NCBI RefSeq assembly: GCF_030388665.1
Contig: NZ_CP128846.1
Location: 2,954,001-3,018,000, forward strand
Origin: Streptomyces flavofungini
GTDB taxonomy: Bacteria; Actinomycetota; Actinomycetes; Streptomycetales; Streptomycetaceae
Direction: 5' to 3'
DNA: 64,000 nt
In this document: piece after piece, positions 7,503 through 16,359 of the stretch
Layout of the letters: every line of letters starts with the position of its first letter
Numbering within the stretch: the stretch's first letter is position 1
Made by a program: the position numbers and the translations under genes
The notes under the pieces: model-generated
Database searches by the model: none
Seen by the model: only the letters and a program-made list of their open reading frames with translations
What the model was told of the DNA's origin: nothing

Positions 7503-8329
7503 GAGATGCCCTTTCGTAACTGGTCGAGCATGGCCACGGATGCCGCCTGAGAAGGGGCTTCGGCCTGTAGCTGATGGTAGGACCTCAACAGGGGTAGAAC
7601 GAATGTGCTGTCCCGTTCCAGATGGCCTCGTTGGGCAGATTCCGCGTACGACACCAGCGAGCGGTCCGGCAGCGTCAGGAGGTACACCGGCAAGTCGAAC
7701 GGCCGCCGGGCCCCCATATCGAACGGCACCACCTGCAAGACGGTGTTCGGCATCTCGGCGAACTCAAGAAGCCGGGTGAACTGGGCCCGCATGACGGCGG
7801 GTTCACCGATGGGCCGACGGATGCAGCTCTCGTCCAGCATGGCGAAGATCAGCGGTGGCGGGGTCCGGACGAGCGCGGTCTGCCGCTCCGCCACGAGGTT
7901 GATCCGCTCCTCCGCCTGCTCGTCCGTGATCGCCCCGCGCTTCACCGCGCCCTGCGCGAGCACCGTCGCGTACTCCGGTGTCTGAAGCAGCCCTGGCATG
8001 ACGCCCACTTCATAGAGGCGGATCTCCGCGGCCTCCGCCTCGTGGTCCACGAATTGCGGAAACCCTTCCAGCAGGCCCGCGTTCCGCACCACGCGCCAGG
8101 CGCGTTCGAACGTGTCTCCGGCGCCGAAGGCCACGTCCGCTCGGCGGGCGAGGCGCAAGGTTGGCATCTTTCGTCCAGTTTCGATGGACGAGAGGTGCGT
8201 ACTCGAATACCCCATGCGTTCGGCAAGCTCGTCCTGGGTCCAGCCGCGCTCCTCGCGCCAACTGCGCACACGCGCCCCGAAGGCGGCTTTCGGCGAACTG
8301 TCCGGGTCCAACTCCTTGCGGTTGACCAA
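7499..8329 (-). CDS. XRE-family regulator with DUF5753 (Scr1-type)
   Basis: A 276-residue protein. The N-terminal helix-turn-helix (about 15-70) reads GWTQDELAERMGYSSTHLSS and ends IETGRK; the rest is the DUF5753 domain typical of Scr1-family regulators. I chose the TTG at 8329 because GGGGAGGAAAGG lies directly before it; reading from 8368 would translate the ribosome site. It is followed by DUF397 in an ATGA overlap and faces two small genes across about 90 bp. Homologues influence sporulation and antibiotic production in streptomycetes; this one's targets are unknown. Confidence 0.88.
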   Translation of the reverse strand: MVNRKELDPDSSPKAAFGARVRSWREERGWTQDELAERMGYSSTHLSSIETGRKMPTLRLARRADVAFGAGDTFERAWRVVRNAGLLEGFPQFVDHEAEAAEIRLYEVGVMPGLLQTPEYATVLAQGAVKRGAITDEQAEERINLVAERQTALVRTPPPLIFAMLDESCIRRPIGEPAVMRAQFTRLLEFAEMPNTVLQVVPFDMGARRPFDLPVYLLTLPDRSLVSYAESAQRGHLERDSTFVLPLLRSYHQLQAEAPSQAASVAMLDQLRKGIS

Positions 8330-8422
8330 CCTTTCCTCCCCAACGTCCACGTTGAATGGTTCCCCCACCCTAGGTCACGATGATGTCCCTTGGTAGTGGA
8401 ACCGCTACGGAGAGGTACGGTC

Positions 8423-8644
8423 ATGCGCGACGCCCCACCCCCCGGCACCCTGGTACGAGACGTGTCCCGCGATCTGATCGGCGAGTTCCGGGGGGAGTGG
8501 TGCGGGCTCTGGTCCCTGCGGCCGGTAACGGGCGGGCGGGAGTGGACCGTTGCGCCCGAGGACGTCGAACCGGCCACGCCCGCGCAGGAGTTGCGGGCCG
8601 GGACGGCGCGGGCGAACGCGCGCAGCCGGGGTGAGCTGCTGTGA
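8423..8644 (+). CDS. Small protein, first of a paralogous pair
   Basis: 73 residues starting MRDAPPPGTLVRDVSRD, with GGAGAGG as ribosome site before the ATG. The body has the pattern PG-x2-V-x-D-x3-D-x2-G ... LRPVTGG-x-EW, ending in an Ala/Arg-rich helix. I do not recognise a named family; the pattern resembles short beta-rich proteins common beside XRE/DUF397 genes in streptomycetes. The next gene has the same pattern, so the two look like diverged duplicates. It overlaps that gene by GTGA at 8641-8644 and is divergent from the XRE regulator. Confidence 0.7.
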   Translation: MRDAPPPGTLVRDVSRDLIGEFRGEWCGLWSLRPVTGGREWTVAPEDVEPATPAQELRAGTARANARSRGELL

Positions 8645-8925
8645 CGGCCCGCCACCCCAACGCCGCCCCCAAGAGCCGGGCGCGCCGTACGGCGGCATTC
8701 GACGCACCGGCGGGAATCCGCCCCGGCGCGGTGGTCTTCGACCGGACGTACGACATGCCCGGCACCGTGCGGGAGGTCGACGGCGCGTTCGTCGTCCTGG
8801 ACCGCCCCACAGGCATGACCTGGCGGGCCCACTACCGCCACCTGCGCCGGGCCACGGCCTGGGAACACCGCCAGCTACCGGCCCTGGCCCGGCTGCACGC
8901 GCAACGCCTGCGCGGCGTCGGCTGA
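8641..8925 (+). CDS. Small protein, second of a paralogous pair
   Basis: 94 residues from a GTG overlapping the previous stop. A basic N-terminus (residues 1-24) precedes PGAVVFDRTYDMPGTV and LDRPTGMTWRAHYRHLRRAT, which aligns with the body of the preceding protein: PG, V-x-D, D-x2-G, RP-x0-1-TG and W are in register. No catalytic motif is evident. It may be a small beta-barrel protein that works with its neighbour; no function is known to me. Confidence 0.7.
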   Translation: MTARHPNAAPKSRARRTAAFDAPAGIRPGAVVFDRTYDMPGTVREVDGAFVVLDRPTGMTWRAHYRHLRRATAWEHRQLPALARLHAQRLRGVG

Positions 8926-8927
8926 CG

Positions 8928-8951
8928 GCCGGGGCCGGGGCCGGGGCCGGG
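8928..8951. repeat. GGCCGG hexanucleotide repeat
   Basis: Four head-to-tail GGCCGG units fill the gap between convergent genes. It is a simple-sequence tract and may fold into a GC-rich terminator-like structure. Confidence 0.6.
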
Positions 8952-8957
8952 GGAAGG

Positions 8958-10658
8958 CTAGAACCCGGGCGGCTCCACGTACACGCCCCACTCGTCGCGC
9001 AGCGCCCCACAGATCTCCCCGAGGGTGGCCTCGGCCCGGACGGCGTCCAGCATCGGGGCGATCATGTTGGACCCGTCGCGCGCGGCGGCGAGCATCGCGT
9101 CGAGCGAGGCCCGCACCCGGGCGTCGTCGCGCCGGTCCTTGCGGTCGGCGAGGACGCGCACCTGCTCGCGCTCCACCTCATGGCTGACGCGCAGGATCTC
9201 CAGGTCACCGGTAACGGAGCCGTGGTGGGCGTTGACGCCGACGACCCGCTTGTCGCCCTTCTCCAGGGACCGCTGGTACTGGAAGGCGGACTCGGCGATC
9301 TCGCCGGTGAACCAGCCGTCCTCGATGCCGCGCAGGATGCCGGAGGTGACGGGCCCGATGGGGTGCTGTCCGTCGGGGTGCGCCCGCCGCCCCCGCTCCT
9401 TGATCTGCTCGAAGATCTTCTCGGCGTCGGCCTCGATGCGGTCGGTGAGCTGCTCGACGTACCAGGAACCGCCGAGCGGGTCGGCGACGTTGGCGACGCC
9501 GGTCTCCTCCATGAGGACCTGCTGGGTGCGCAGCGCGATCTCGGCGGCTTGCTCGCTGGGCAGGGCGAGGGTCTCGTCGAGGGCGTTGGTGTGCAGGGAG
9601 TTGGTGCCGCCGAGGACGGCGGCGAGGGCCTCCACGGCGGTGCGGACGACGTTGTTGTACGGCTGCTGGGCGGTCAGCGAGACACCGGCGGTCTGGGTGT
9701 GGAAGCGCAGCCACTGCGCCTTGTCGGACTCCGCGCCGTACACGTCCTTCATCCAGCGGGCCCAGATCCGGCGGGCGGCTCGGAACTTGGCGATCTCCTC
9801 GAAGAAGTCGACGTGGGCGTCGAAGAAGAAGGAGAGGCCGGGGGCGAAGACGTCGACGTCGAGGCCGCGGCTGAGGCCCAGCTCCACGTAGCCGAAGCCG
9901 TCCGCGAGGGTGTACGCCAGCTCCTGCGCGGCCGTCGCCCCGGCCTCGCGGATGTGGTACCCGGAGACGGAGAGCGGCTTGTAGGCGGGGATGTCGCGGG
10001 CGCAGTGCTCCATCAGGTCGCCGATGAGGCGCAGGTGGGGCTCGGGCTCGAAGAGCCACTCCTTCTGCGCGATGTACTCCTTGAAGATGTCGGTCTGGAG
10101 CGTGCCGTTGAGCACGCCCGGGTCGACGCCCTGCCGCTCGGCGGCGACGAGGTACATGCAGAAGACGGGGACGGCGGGGCCGCTGATCGTCATCGACGTC
10201 GTGACGTCGCCGAGCGGGATGTCCTTGAACAGGACCTCCATGTCGGCGGCGGAGTCGATGGCGACGCCGCAGTGGCCGACCTCGCCGAGGGCGCGCGGGT
10301 CGTCGGAGTCACGGCCCATGAGCGTCGGCATGTCGAAGGCGACGCTCAGGCCGCCACCGCCGGCGGCGAGGATCATCTTGTACCGCTCGTTCGTCTGCTC
10401 GGCGTTGCCGAAGCCCGCGAACTGGCGGATCGTCCACGTACGCCCCCGGTATCCCGTGGGGTACAGGCCGCGCGTGAACGGATACTCGCCGGGCCATCCG
10501 ATGCGCTCGAAGCCCTCGTAGGTGTCCCCGGGCCGGGGCCCGTAGGCAGGCTCGACCGGGTCACCGGAGAGCGTCGTGAAATCGGCGTCGCGCTTCTTCG
10601 CGGCGTCGTACCGGGCCTGCCAGCGGCGGCGGCCCTCTTCGATGGCGTCAGCGTCCAT
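8958..10658 (-). CDS. icmA: Isobutyryl-CoA mutase large subunit (IcmA)
   Basis: A 566-residue catalytic chain of the acyl-CoA mutase family without the C-terminal B12-binding domain, so it needs a separate small IcmB subunit not found here. The substrate-specifying residues are those of isobutyryl-CoA mutase: Phe80 (TIRQFAGF) instead of the Tyr of methylmalonyl-CoA mutase, and Gln198 (YIAQKE) instead of Arg. These positions match published IcmA numbering, which also confirms the ATG at 10658. The enzyme interconverts isobutyryl-CoA and n-butyryl-CoA, linking valine breakdown to fatty-acid and polyketide precursors. The start lies just inside a 24-bp palindrome that also covers a leaderless -10. 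meaB, a likely G-protein partner of B12 mutases, is at 29.8 kb. Confidence 0.93.
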   Translation of the reverse strand: MDADAIEEGRRRWQARYDAAKKRDADFTTLSGDPVEPAYGPRPGDTYEGFERIGWPGEYPFTRGLYPTGYRGRTWTIRQFAGFGNAEQTNERYKMILAAGGGGLSVAFDMPTLMGRDSDDPRALGEVGHCGVAIDSAADMEVLFKDIPLGDVTTSMTISGPAVPVFCMYLVAAERQGVDPGVLNGTLQTDIFKEYIAQKEWLFEPEPHLRLIGDLMEHCARDIPAYKPLSVSGYHIREAGATAAQELAYTLADGFGYVELGLSRGLDVDVFAPGLSFFFDAHVDFFEEIAKFRAARRIWARWMKDVYGAESDKAQWLRFHTQTAGVSLTAQQPYNNVVRTAVEALAAVLGGTNSLHTNALDETLALPSEQAAEIALRTQQVLMEETGVANVADPLGGSWYVEQLTDRIEADAEKIFEQIKERGRRAHPDGQHPIGPVTSGILRGIEDGWFTGEIAESAFQYQRSLEKGDKRVVGVNAHHGSVTGDLEILRVSHEVEREQVRVLADRKDRRDDARVRASLDAMLAAARDGSNMIAPMLDAVRAEATLGEICGALRDEWGVYVEPPGF

Positions 10659-10666
10659 GCCGCCCA

Positions 10667-10690
10667 ATTTACTTGGACGTCCTAGTAAAT
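10667..10690. promoter_or_regulatory. 24-bp operator palindrome over the icmA promoter
   Basis: ATTTACT and AGTAAAT arms enclose a centre containing GGACGTCC; only the base pair flanking the centre is asymmetric. It overlaps the likely -10 of icmA (TAAATT on the minus strand, 10666-10671), seven bases before the ATG. This is the size and shape of a TetR-family operator, so repression relieved by an acyl-CoA is plausible. The half-site TTACTTGGA also occurs at 578-586 on the minus strand. Confidence 0.65.
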
Positions 10691-10743
10691 GTCGATGGCC
10701 AACCGCCACGGACACGCCGTGGCGGGGGTGCGGCGCGGGTCCC

Positions 10744-11076
10744 TCAGGCCTTGGCGAGCGGGGTCGCGGGCTCCGTGAGCAGCGGCTCGACCTCGCGGAC
10801 GACCTTGCGCTCGACGAAGAAGGCGGCCGTGGGAATGGTGCCGGACACAAGGACCCAGAGCAGCTTGCCGAACGGCCACTTCGCCTTGGAGCCGAGGTCG
10901 AAGGCGAAGACCAGGTAGATGATGAAGAGGACGCCGTGGATCTGGGAGACCGCGAGCGTCAGGCCCTCGCCCTTGTCGAAGCCGTACTTGACCACCATGC
11001 AGACGCACAGGATCAACAACATGACGGCGGTGACGTAGGCCATTACCCGATAGCGGGTCAGCACGCTGCGTTTCAT
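10744..11076 (-). CDS. DUF3817 integral membrane protein
   Basis: A 110-residue membrane protein with about three hydrophobic helices. The DUF3817 hallmarks are visible: a histidine in SQIHGVLFIIYLVFAFDL and PTAAFFVERK near the C-terminus. Function unknown. The ATG at 11076 is preceded at seven bases by TACGCT, a good leaderless -10, inside a GGCTAC-GAGC-GTAGCC palindrome. A longer reading from 11136 lacks support. A paralogue lies at 23114-23458. Confidence 0.85.
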   Translation of the reverse strand: MKRSVLTRYRVMAYVTAVMLLILCVCMVVKYGFDKGEGLTLAVSQIHGVLFIIYLVFAFDLGSKAKWPFGKLLWVLVSGTIPTAAFFVERKVVREVEPLLTEPATPLAKA

Positions 11077-11092
11077 GGCTACGAGCGTAGCC
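11077..11092 (-). promoter_or_regulatory. Leaderless promoter with palindrome before the DUF3817 gene
   Basis: On the minus strand TACGCT (11089-11084) stands seven bases before the ATG, and the whole stretch forms the palindrome GGCTAC-GAGC-GTAGCC. The first transcribed base may therefore be the A of ATG. Confidence 0.45.
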
Positions 11093-11160
11093 CGCTCCCC
11101 CACGCGATCTTCAGCTGCCCCTTTTCTCCCGCCCACCCGCCCCGAATCGCGCTGGCGCGC

Positions 11161-11276
11161 TCGTCCTCAATCGCCGGACGGGCTCAATATTTCCCCCGGC
11201 ACGCTCAGCGATGTCCCCCTCGGGAACGATCAAGCCCGCAGCGGCCGAAATCCAGCCCGTCCGGCGTTTGAGGACG
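11161..11276. repeat. Inverted pair of a dispersed Streptomyces intergenic repeat
   Basis: A unit containing CGTCCTCAA and CGCCGGACGGGCT (11161-11184) recurs in inverse orientation at 11253-11276 with one change. I recall this unit from many streptomycete intergenic regions. The arms could pair as a long stem downstream of the MarR gene. A shorter related hairpin is at 55485-55512. Confidence 0.7.
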
Positions 11277-11324
11277 AGGCCCGAAGGGCTGATGAAGCGG
11301 GGAAAGGGGCGCAGCCCCATCTAC

Positions 11325-11831
11325 CTAGCCGTCGAAGTCCTGCGCAGCAACCCGCAGGGGCCGCAACATCGCGAAAATGTCCCCGCACTCCTCCGCGTCG
11401 TAGACGCCGAGCCCGAAATCCATCGCCATCAGCTCCCGCGTCGCCTCCTCGACGACCTCGCGCCCCTTCTCCGTGATGGAGGCGAGCGTGCCGCGCCCGT
11501 CGTTCGGGTTCGGCCGCTTGTCCACGAGCCCGGACCGGACGAGCCGGTCCACGGTGTTCGTGACGGACGTCGGGTGCACCATGAGCCGCTCGCCGATCTT
11601 GGACATCGGCAGCTCACCCGCCTTGGAGAAGGACAACAGCACCAGTGCCTCGTAGCGCGCGAAGGTCAGTCCGTACGGCTTGACGACCGCGTCGACCTCG
11701 GCGAGCAGGATCTGGTGCGCGCGCATGATCGAGGTGATGGCGCCCATCGCGGGCACGGAACCCCAGCGCTGCTTCCAGAGTTCGTCGGCACGGGCGATGG
11801 GATCGAAGGGGAGACTGAGCGGCTTCGGCAC
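11325..11831 (-). CDS. MarR-family transcriptional regulator
   Basis: A 168-residue protein with the MarR winged helix in the middle: MSKIGERLMVHPTSVTNTVD is the recognition region and KRPNPNDGRG the wing. GTG start at 11831 with AAGG about nine bases upstream. It is ten bases downstream of the MFS gene on the same strand, so the two form an operon. MarR proteins next to exporters usually sense the exported compound; that link is inference. Confidence 0.87.
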   Translation of the reverse strand: MPKPLSLPFDPIARADELWKQRWGSVPAMGAITSIMRAHQILLAEVDAVVKPYGLTFARYEALVLLSFSKAGELPMSKIGERLMVHPTSVTNTVDRLVRSGLVDKRPNPNDGRGTLASITEKGREVVEEATRELMAMDFGLGVYDAEECGDIFAMLRPLRVAAQDFDG

Positions 11832-11841
11832 AGCGTCGACC

Positions 11842-13230
11842 TTAGCCGCCGGTCACATACCGGTCAGCCCCAGTCTCAGGATTCGGCAGCGCGCTCGCCC
11901 CCGGCCGTCCTGTCGACCGGACCTCGCGCACCAGGAGCAGACAGCACACCGTGCCGAGCGCACCGGCGCCCGCGACCACCGTGCTGACGGCGAAGAACTC
12001 GGCGGCGAGCCCGGCGAGCGCCATGCCGACACCCTGGAGGGTCATCAGGCCCGCCGTGTGCACGGTCATGGCGCGGCCGCGCAGCTCCGGCGGCACGGCG
12101 TCCACGAACCAGCGGTCGAGCCCGAGGGTGTACGCCGATCCCGCTCCGGCGAGCACGAGCGCGGGCAGCGCCCAGGCCAGGCCGGGGGCGAAGACGTACG
12201 CGAGCAGGGGGAGCAGGGTCGTCGCGGCCAGCGGGAGCACGATGCGGGAGCGGGTGGCGGGGGTGAGCGCGGAGCCCGCGTACACCTCGGCCGCGATGGT
12301 GCCGACGGGCATCGCGCACATCAGCAGGCCGACCCCGGCGGTGCCGACGCCGATCTGCTCCGCGTACGGGGCGGCGAGGGCCTCCGGGGCGACGACGAAC
12401 ATCGGGGGCGCCCAGAGCAGGAGCAGCAGCGCGCGCATCCGCCGGTGCCCGAGGACCTCACGGGCACCCGCGAGCGAGTACCGCAGGAGCGCGGTCTCCC
12501 CCTCCCCCGCTCCCCCGCTCCCCCGCTCGCCGCCCCGCGCGGGCCGCCGCTTCGTACCGGCCCGAAGCAGCAGCGCCGACGCGAGGAACGTCACCAGCGT
12601 GATGACGAGCGCCCCGCGCGGGGAGACGACGGTGAGCAGCACGCCCCCGAGCCCGAAGCCGACGAGGACGGCGCTCTGCGACACCATCCGCAGCAGCGAA
12701 CGCCCGAGCACGAACAGGTCGCCGTCGCCGAGGACGTCGGTGAGCGTGGCCATCCGGGTGCCGTTGAACACCGGCGAGACGGCGGCGATGAGGCAGCGCA
12801 GCGCCAGCAGTCCGGCGACCGGTGTCACGGGCAGCGCCATCAGCGCGGCGCATCCGGCGCACACGAGGTCGCAGCCGACGAGGACCCGGCGCGGCGGATA
12901 CCGGTCGGCGACCCCGGCGAACAGCGTCCCGCCGACGAGGTACGGCAGCATCCCCAGCGCGAACGCCAGCGCGCTGAGCAACGGCGACCCGGTGAGGTCG
13001 TACACGAGCACCGTCAGCGCGATCTCGCTGACGACGACCCCGAGCAGCGACAGCGCGTGCGCGACGAACACGGCCCGGAACTCGGCGACGGCGAAGACCC
13101 GCCCGTACCCGTCCCTCGGCCCCCTCTCGTCCGAGCCCGCGAGCCGCTCCGCCCCCGGGGTCCCGTCACCCCCGTCGCCCCCGGCCGTCGTGTCCGCACC
13201 CGCCGCCCCGGCCCCGTGTCCGTCTGTCAT
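11842..13230 (-). CDS. MFS transporter
   Basis: A 462-residue major facilitator with about twelve hydrophobic segments starting near residue 52, after a Gly/Asp-rich N-terminal tail. The DRYPPRRVLVGCD loop after TM2 corresponds to the family's motif A. The composition fits an MFS drug or metabolite exporter rather than a sugar importer; substrate unknown. It is co-directional with the MarR gene downstream and divergent from an ArsR-type regulator 91 bp away, a common exporter-regulator layout. Confidence 0.85.
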   Translation of the reverse strand: MTDGHGAGAAGADTTAGGDGGDGTPGAERLAGSDERGPRDGYGRVFAVAEFRAVFVAHALSLLGVVVSEIALTVLVYDLTGSPLLSALAFALGMLPYLVGGTLFAGVADRYPPRRVLVGCDLVCAGCAALMALPVTPVAGLLALRCLIAAVSPVFNGTRMATLTDVLGDGDLFVLGRSLLRMVSQSAVLVGFGLGGVLLTVVSPRGALVITLVTFLASALLLRAGTKRRPARGGERGSGGAGEGETALLRYSLAGAREVLGHRRMRALLLLLWAPPMFVVAPEALAAPYAEQIGVGTAGVGLLMCAMPVGTIAAEVYAGSALTPATRSRIVLPLAATTLLPLLAYVFAPGLAWALPALVLAGAGSAYTLGLDRWFVDAVPPELRGRAMTVHTAGLMTLQGVGMALAGLAAEFFAVSTVVAGAGALGTVCCLLLVREVRSTGRPGASALPNPETGADRYVTGG

Positions 13231-13321
13231 GCGCCCACCCTGGCGGCGCCCGGCACCGGTCCCTAAAGTTTCGGCTCCAGCCGAATCACCGGCACCGGCA
13301 GTGGCGGAGGGAGAACAGGAC

Positions 13322-14302
13322 GTGCCCTTTCAGCTGCGGTTCGGGGAGGACGACCTGCTGCGGTGCCGGTTCGCCGTGTCGCCCTTGTGGGAGACGCAGG
13401 AGGCGGTGCGGACGCTGAAGCGGCGCGAGCGGCACGCGTACCACCCGGGGTGGCTGCGCCGGATCGGGGAGGCGGGAGCCGGGCTCGACCTGGAGGCCGT
13501 GTGGCTGCTCATGCCGTCGCGCGGGCACAGCCCGGACTTCCTCGGGCCGCCGCCGCTCGGCCCCGCGGCGGGGTTCGACGAGGAGATCGCGGCGGTGCGG
13601 GCGGCCGACCCGGAGGCAGCGCGGGACGACATGGCGAAGGCCCTCGCGGAGACGCCGGGGGCGGCGGCGAGCCCGCTCGGCCGGCATCTGCTCGACGATC
13701 CGGCGCGCGCGGTGCGGGAGCTCGCGGACGCCTTGGAGGGAGCCTGGCACGCGCTGGTCGAGCCGTACTGGCCCCGGCTGCGCGCCCTGCTCGAAGCCGA
13801 CGTGGCGTACCACTCCCGGCGCCTCGCCGAGGTCGGCCTCGGCGCCCTGCTGCCCGAGCTGGACCGCCGCCTCGCCTGGGACTCCGGGACGCTGACGGCG
13901 CAGTGGCGCGGGCGGCACGTGCGGGACCTGGACGGGCGCGGCCTGGTCCTGATGCCCAGCGTCTTCAGCTGGCCGGACGTGATCAGCGGCTACGACCCGC
14001 CCTGGCAGCCGACGCTGGTCTACCCGGCCCGTGGCCTCGCCGGACTGTGGAGCGCCCCCGCCGACCACGCCCCGGACGCCCTCGTCGGCCTCCTCGGCCG
14101 CAACCGCGCCGCCGTCCTCACCGCCCTCGCCGAGCCCGCGAGCACCTCGGCCCTCGCCCACCGCCTGGCGCTTGCCCCGTCGTCGGTCTCGGCGCACCTG
14201 AAGGCGCTGCGGGACGCGGGCCTGCTGACCTCGCGCCGGTACGGGCACCAGGTCCTGTACGAGCGGACCCCGCTCGGGATCGCGCTCGCGGCGGGCGGCT
14301 GA
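13322..14302 (+). CDS. ArsR-type winged-helix regulator with DUF5937-like N-domain
   Basis: A 326-residue regulator. The GTG at 13322 follows GGAGGGAGAACAGGAC. About 240 residues form an N-terminal domain of the type called DUF5937 in streptomycetes, and the C-terminus (about 255-320) is an ArsR winged helix: LAHRLALAPSSVSAHLKALR is the recognition region, then RRYGHQVLYERT the wing. No metal-binding cysteine cluster is present, so it is not a classical arsenic or zinc sensor. It faces the MFS gene and probably controls it. Confidence 0.82.
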   Translation: MPFQLRFGEDDLLRCRFAVSPLWETQEAVRTLKRRERHAYHPGWLRRIGEAGAGLDLEAVWLLMPSRGHSPDFLGPPPLGPAAGFDEEIAAVRAADPEAARDDMAKALAETPGAAASPLGRHLLDDPARAVRELADALEGAWHALVEPYWPRLRALLEADVAYHSRRLAEVGLGALLPELDRRLAWDSGTLTAQWRGRHVRDLDGRGLVLMPSVFSWPDVISGYDPPWQPTLVYPARGLAGLWSAPADHAPDALVGLLGRNRAAVLTALAEPASTSALAHRLALAPSSVSAHLKALRDAGLLTSRRYGHQVLYERTPLGIALAAGG

Positions 14303-14412
14303 GGGGGCTCGTACACGCGGTGTCGTACACGGGGGCGAATGATCCCTTATGTCACGATTGCCGCACGACTCGCCTGCCCGTCACCGTCGACACCGTCGCT
14401 CAAGGGGTCTGG

Positions 14413-15438
14413 ATGCACCGGCTGCTCCGTACGTTCACGGCATTCACGGCCGTCGCGGCCCTAGGGCTCGCGGCGGGGTGCTCGTCCGGGTCAGGGCCGG
14501 GCGGGGAGAAGAAGGACGCGGGGACGGCCGCCGTCCGGCCGGAGGCGGCGCGGTCGGCACAGCACCGGTTCTGGGTCGACCCGCAGAGCGCGGCGGCGCG
14601 GCAGGTCAGGGAGTGGCGCCAGGAGGGCCGCACTCAGGACGCCGAGGCGCTGCGCCGGATCGCCGAGCAGCCGATGGCGGTGTGGCCGGCCGGGGACGAC
14701 CCGGCGCCGGACATCGCGAAGGCCACCGAGGGCGCGGCGGCGGAGGGCCGCACGGCGGTCCTCGTCGCGTACAACATCCCGCACCGCGACTGCGGCCAGC
14801 ACTCGGCGGGCGGCGCCCAGGACGCCGCGTACTACCGCCAGTGGCTCGGCGCGTTCGCCGACGCCATCGGGCGGAGCAAGGCCCTGGTGGTCCTGGAGCC
14901 GGACGCCATCCCCCACATCGTGGACGGCTGCACGCCCGCCCAGTACCACGAGGAGCGCTACCAGCTCCTGTCGGAGGCGATCCAGCGCCTCAAGCGGCAG
15001 CCGAACGTCAAGGTCTACCTGGACGCGGGCAACCCGGGCTGGATCGACGACGCCCGCAAGCTCACCCTGCCGCTGAAGCGGGCGGGCATCGACCGGGCCG
15101 ACGGCTTCTCGCTGAACGTCTCCAACTTCCAGAGCGACCGGACGACCAGAACCTACGGCCGCGCCCTTTCCGCCACGGTCGGCGGCAAGCACTTCGTGAT
15201 GGACACCAGCCGCAACGGCAAGGGCCCCCTCGCCGGGGACCGCCAGGACGCCTGGTGCAACCCGCCGGGCCGCGGCCTCGGCACCCCGCCCACCGACCGC
15301 ACCGGCGACCCGCTCCTCGACGCCTACCTGTGGATCAAGCGGCCCGGCGACTCCGACGGCCCCTGCCGCGGCGGCCCCGCCGCGGGGCAGTGGTGGCCCG
15401 ACTACGCGCTCGGGCTGGTGCGCAACGCGAAGGCGTAG
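14413..15438 (+). CDS. Glycoside hydrolase family 6 lipoprotein
   Basis: A 341-residue exported protein. The signal ends in a lipobox, GLAAGC, giving lipidated Cys23. The mature part has GH6 motifs: AYNIPHRDCGQHSAGG, the catalytic-acid region VVLEPDAIPHI, and LDAGNPGW. GH6 enzymes cut beta-1,4-glucans by inversion. AAGGGG precedes the ATG. A cellulose-synthase-like gene pair (glxA-cslA) starts about 1 kb away on the other strand; in S. lividans a GH6 gene (cslZ) belongs to that cluster, so a role in trimming the apical glycan is a reasonable inference. Confidence 0.85.
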   Translation: MHRLLRTFTAFTAVAALGLAAGCSSGSGPGGEKKDAGTAAVRPEAARSAQHRFWVDPQSAAARQVREWRQEGRTQDAEALRRIAEQPMAVWPAGDDPAPDIAKATEGAAAEGRTAVLVAYNIPHRDCGQHSAGGAQDAAYYRQWLGAFADAIGRSKALVVLEPDAIPHIVDGCTPAQYHEERYQLLSEAIQRLKRQPNVKVYLDAGNPGWIDDARKLTLPLKRAGIDRADGFSLNVSNFQSDRTTRTYGRALSATVGGKHFVMDTSRNGKGPLAGDRQDAWCNPPGRGLGTPPTDRTGDPLLDAYLWIKRPGDSDGPCRGGPAAGQWWPDYALGLVRNAKA

Positions 15439-15545
15439 CCGATCTGTTGATCGAGTGGACGGCCTGTGGAGGTCAACTCACTGACGGGGAAAGGCCCTTG
15501 ACCAAGCTGGCCAAAGGCCGAGGCCGCCTGGCAGCCTGAGGGCGC

Positions 15546-16304
15546 ATGGGGCGCGAAGACTTCTCGCAGGCGGGCTACGGCGTACGGTTCGAGTGGGGCA
15601 CGGCCGGAGCGAAACGCCTCGCGCCCGCCGTCTCCACTCTGGTGATCGTCGACGTCCTCTCGTTCACCACGTCGGTGTCGGTCGCCGTGGAGTCCGGCTC
15701 CCGGGTCTTCCCGTACCCCTGGCGCGACGAGAGCGCGACGGCGTTCGCCCGCCAGATGGACGCCCGGCTCGCGGTGGGGCGCAGGGCCGTCACGGCGGCC
15801 AGCCCCTGGTCGCTGTCCCCGGCCGCCCTGCGGCGCGCCCCGCTCGCCCCGCGCCTGGTCCTGCCCTCGCCGAACGGCTCGGCCATCGCCGCGTCGGCGG
15901 GCGGTGCGGAGATCGCCGCCGGGTCGCTGCGCAACGCGACCGCCGTGGGCCGGTGGCTCGCGGACCGGGGCCACGGCACCCCCGAGCACCCCGTCGGCGT
16001 GATCGCCTCGGGCGAGCGCTGGCCCGACGGCACGCTGCGGCCCGCCCTGGAGGACCTGCTCGGCGCCGGGGCCGTGATCACCGCGCTGCGGGACCGCGGC
16101 GGCACGGCGCTCTCGCCGGAGGCCGCGTCGGCGGCTTCGGCCTTCGTCGCGGCGGTGGACGTGGGGGACGCGGTCGCGTCCTGCTCCTCGGGCCGGGAGC
16201 TGGCCGACGGCGGCTTCGCGGAGGACGTGGCCGTCGCGACGGAGCTGGACGCGAGCGCGGTGGTGCCGGTGCTCACGCACGGGGCGTTCGTGGCGGCCGA
16301 GTGA
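15546..16304 (+). CDS. 2-phosphosulfolactate phosphatase family protein (ComB-like)
   Basis: A 252-residue protein with ComB-family motifs: VIVDVLSFTTSVSVAVE near the start, LPSPNGSAIA in the middle, and VIASGERWPDGTLRPALEDLLGAG. ComB hydrolyses 2-phosphosulfolactate in coenzyme M synthesis, but many actinobacteria carry homologues without coenzyme M, so the true substrate is unknown. It stands 107 bp after the GH6 gene on the same strand. The TGA is part of the long terminator stem at 16301-16346. Confidence 0.82.
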   Translation: MGREDFSQAGYGVRFEWGTAGAKRLAPAVSTLVIVDVLSFTTSVSVAVESGSRVFPYPWRDESATAFARQMDARLAVGRRAVTAASPWSLSPAALRRAPLAPRLVLPSPNGSAIAASAGGAEIAAGSLRNATAVGRWLADRGHGTPEHPVGVIASGERWPDGTLRPALEDLLGAGAVITALRDRGGTALSPEAASAASAFVAAVDVGDAVASCSSGRELADGGFAEDVAVATELDASAVVPVLTHGAFVAAE

Positions 16305-16346
16305 GGGGCGGGGCCGGGTGCGGGACGCCCCGGCCCCGCCCCTCAC
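16301..16346. terminator. Bidirectional terminator with 18-bp perfect stem
   Basis: GTGAGGGGCGGGGCCGGG (16301-16318) pairs exactly with 16329-16346 around a 10-base loop, between the convergent ComB-like and glxA genes. It includes the ComB-like stop codon. Confidence 0.75.
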
Positions 16347-16359
16347 CTCGCGGGGGCCG

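Noticed and set aside
9025..9891. Plus-strand frames opposite icmA
   Set aside because: Shadows of a strongly conserved enzyme gene; no family features.
8958..10658. Annotation as methylmalonyl-CoA mutase
   Set aside because: Phe80 and Gln198 replace the Tyr and Arg needed for the methylmalonyl carboxylate, and the 566-residue chain lacks the B12 domain, as in IcmA.
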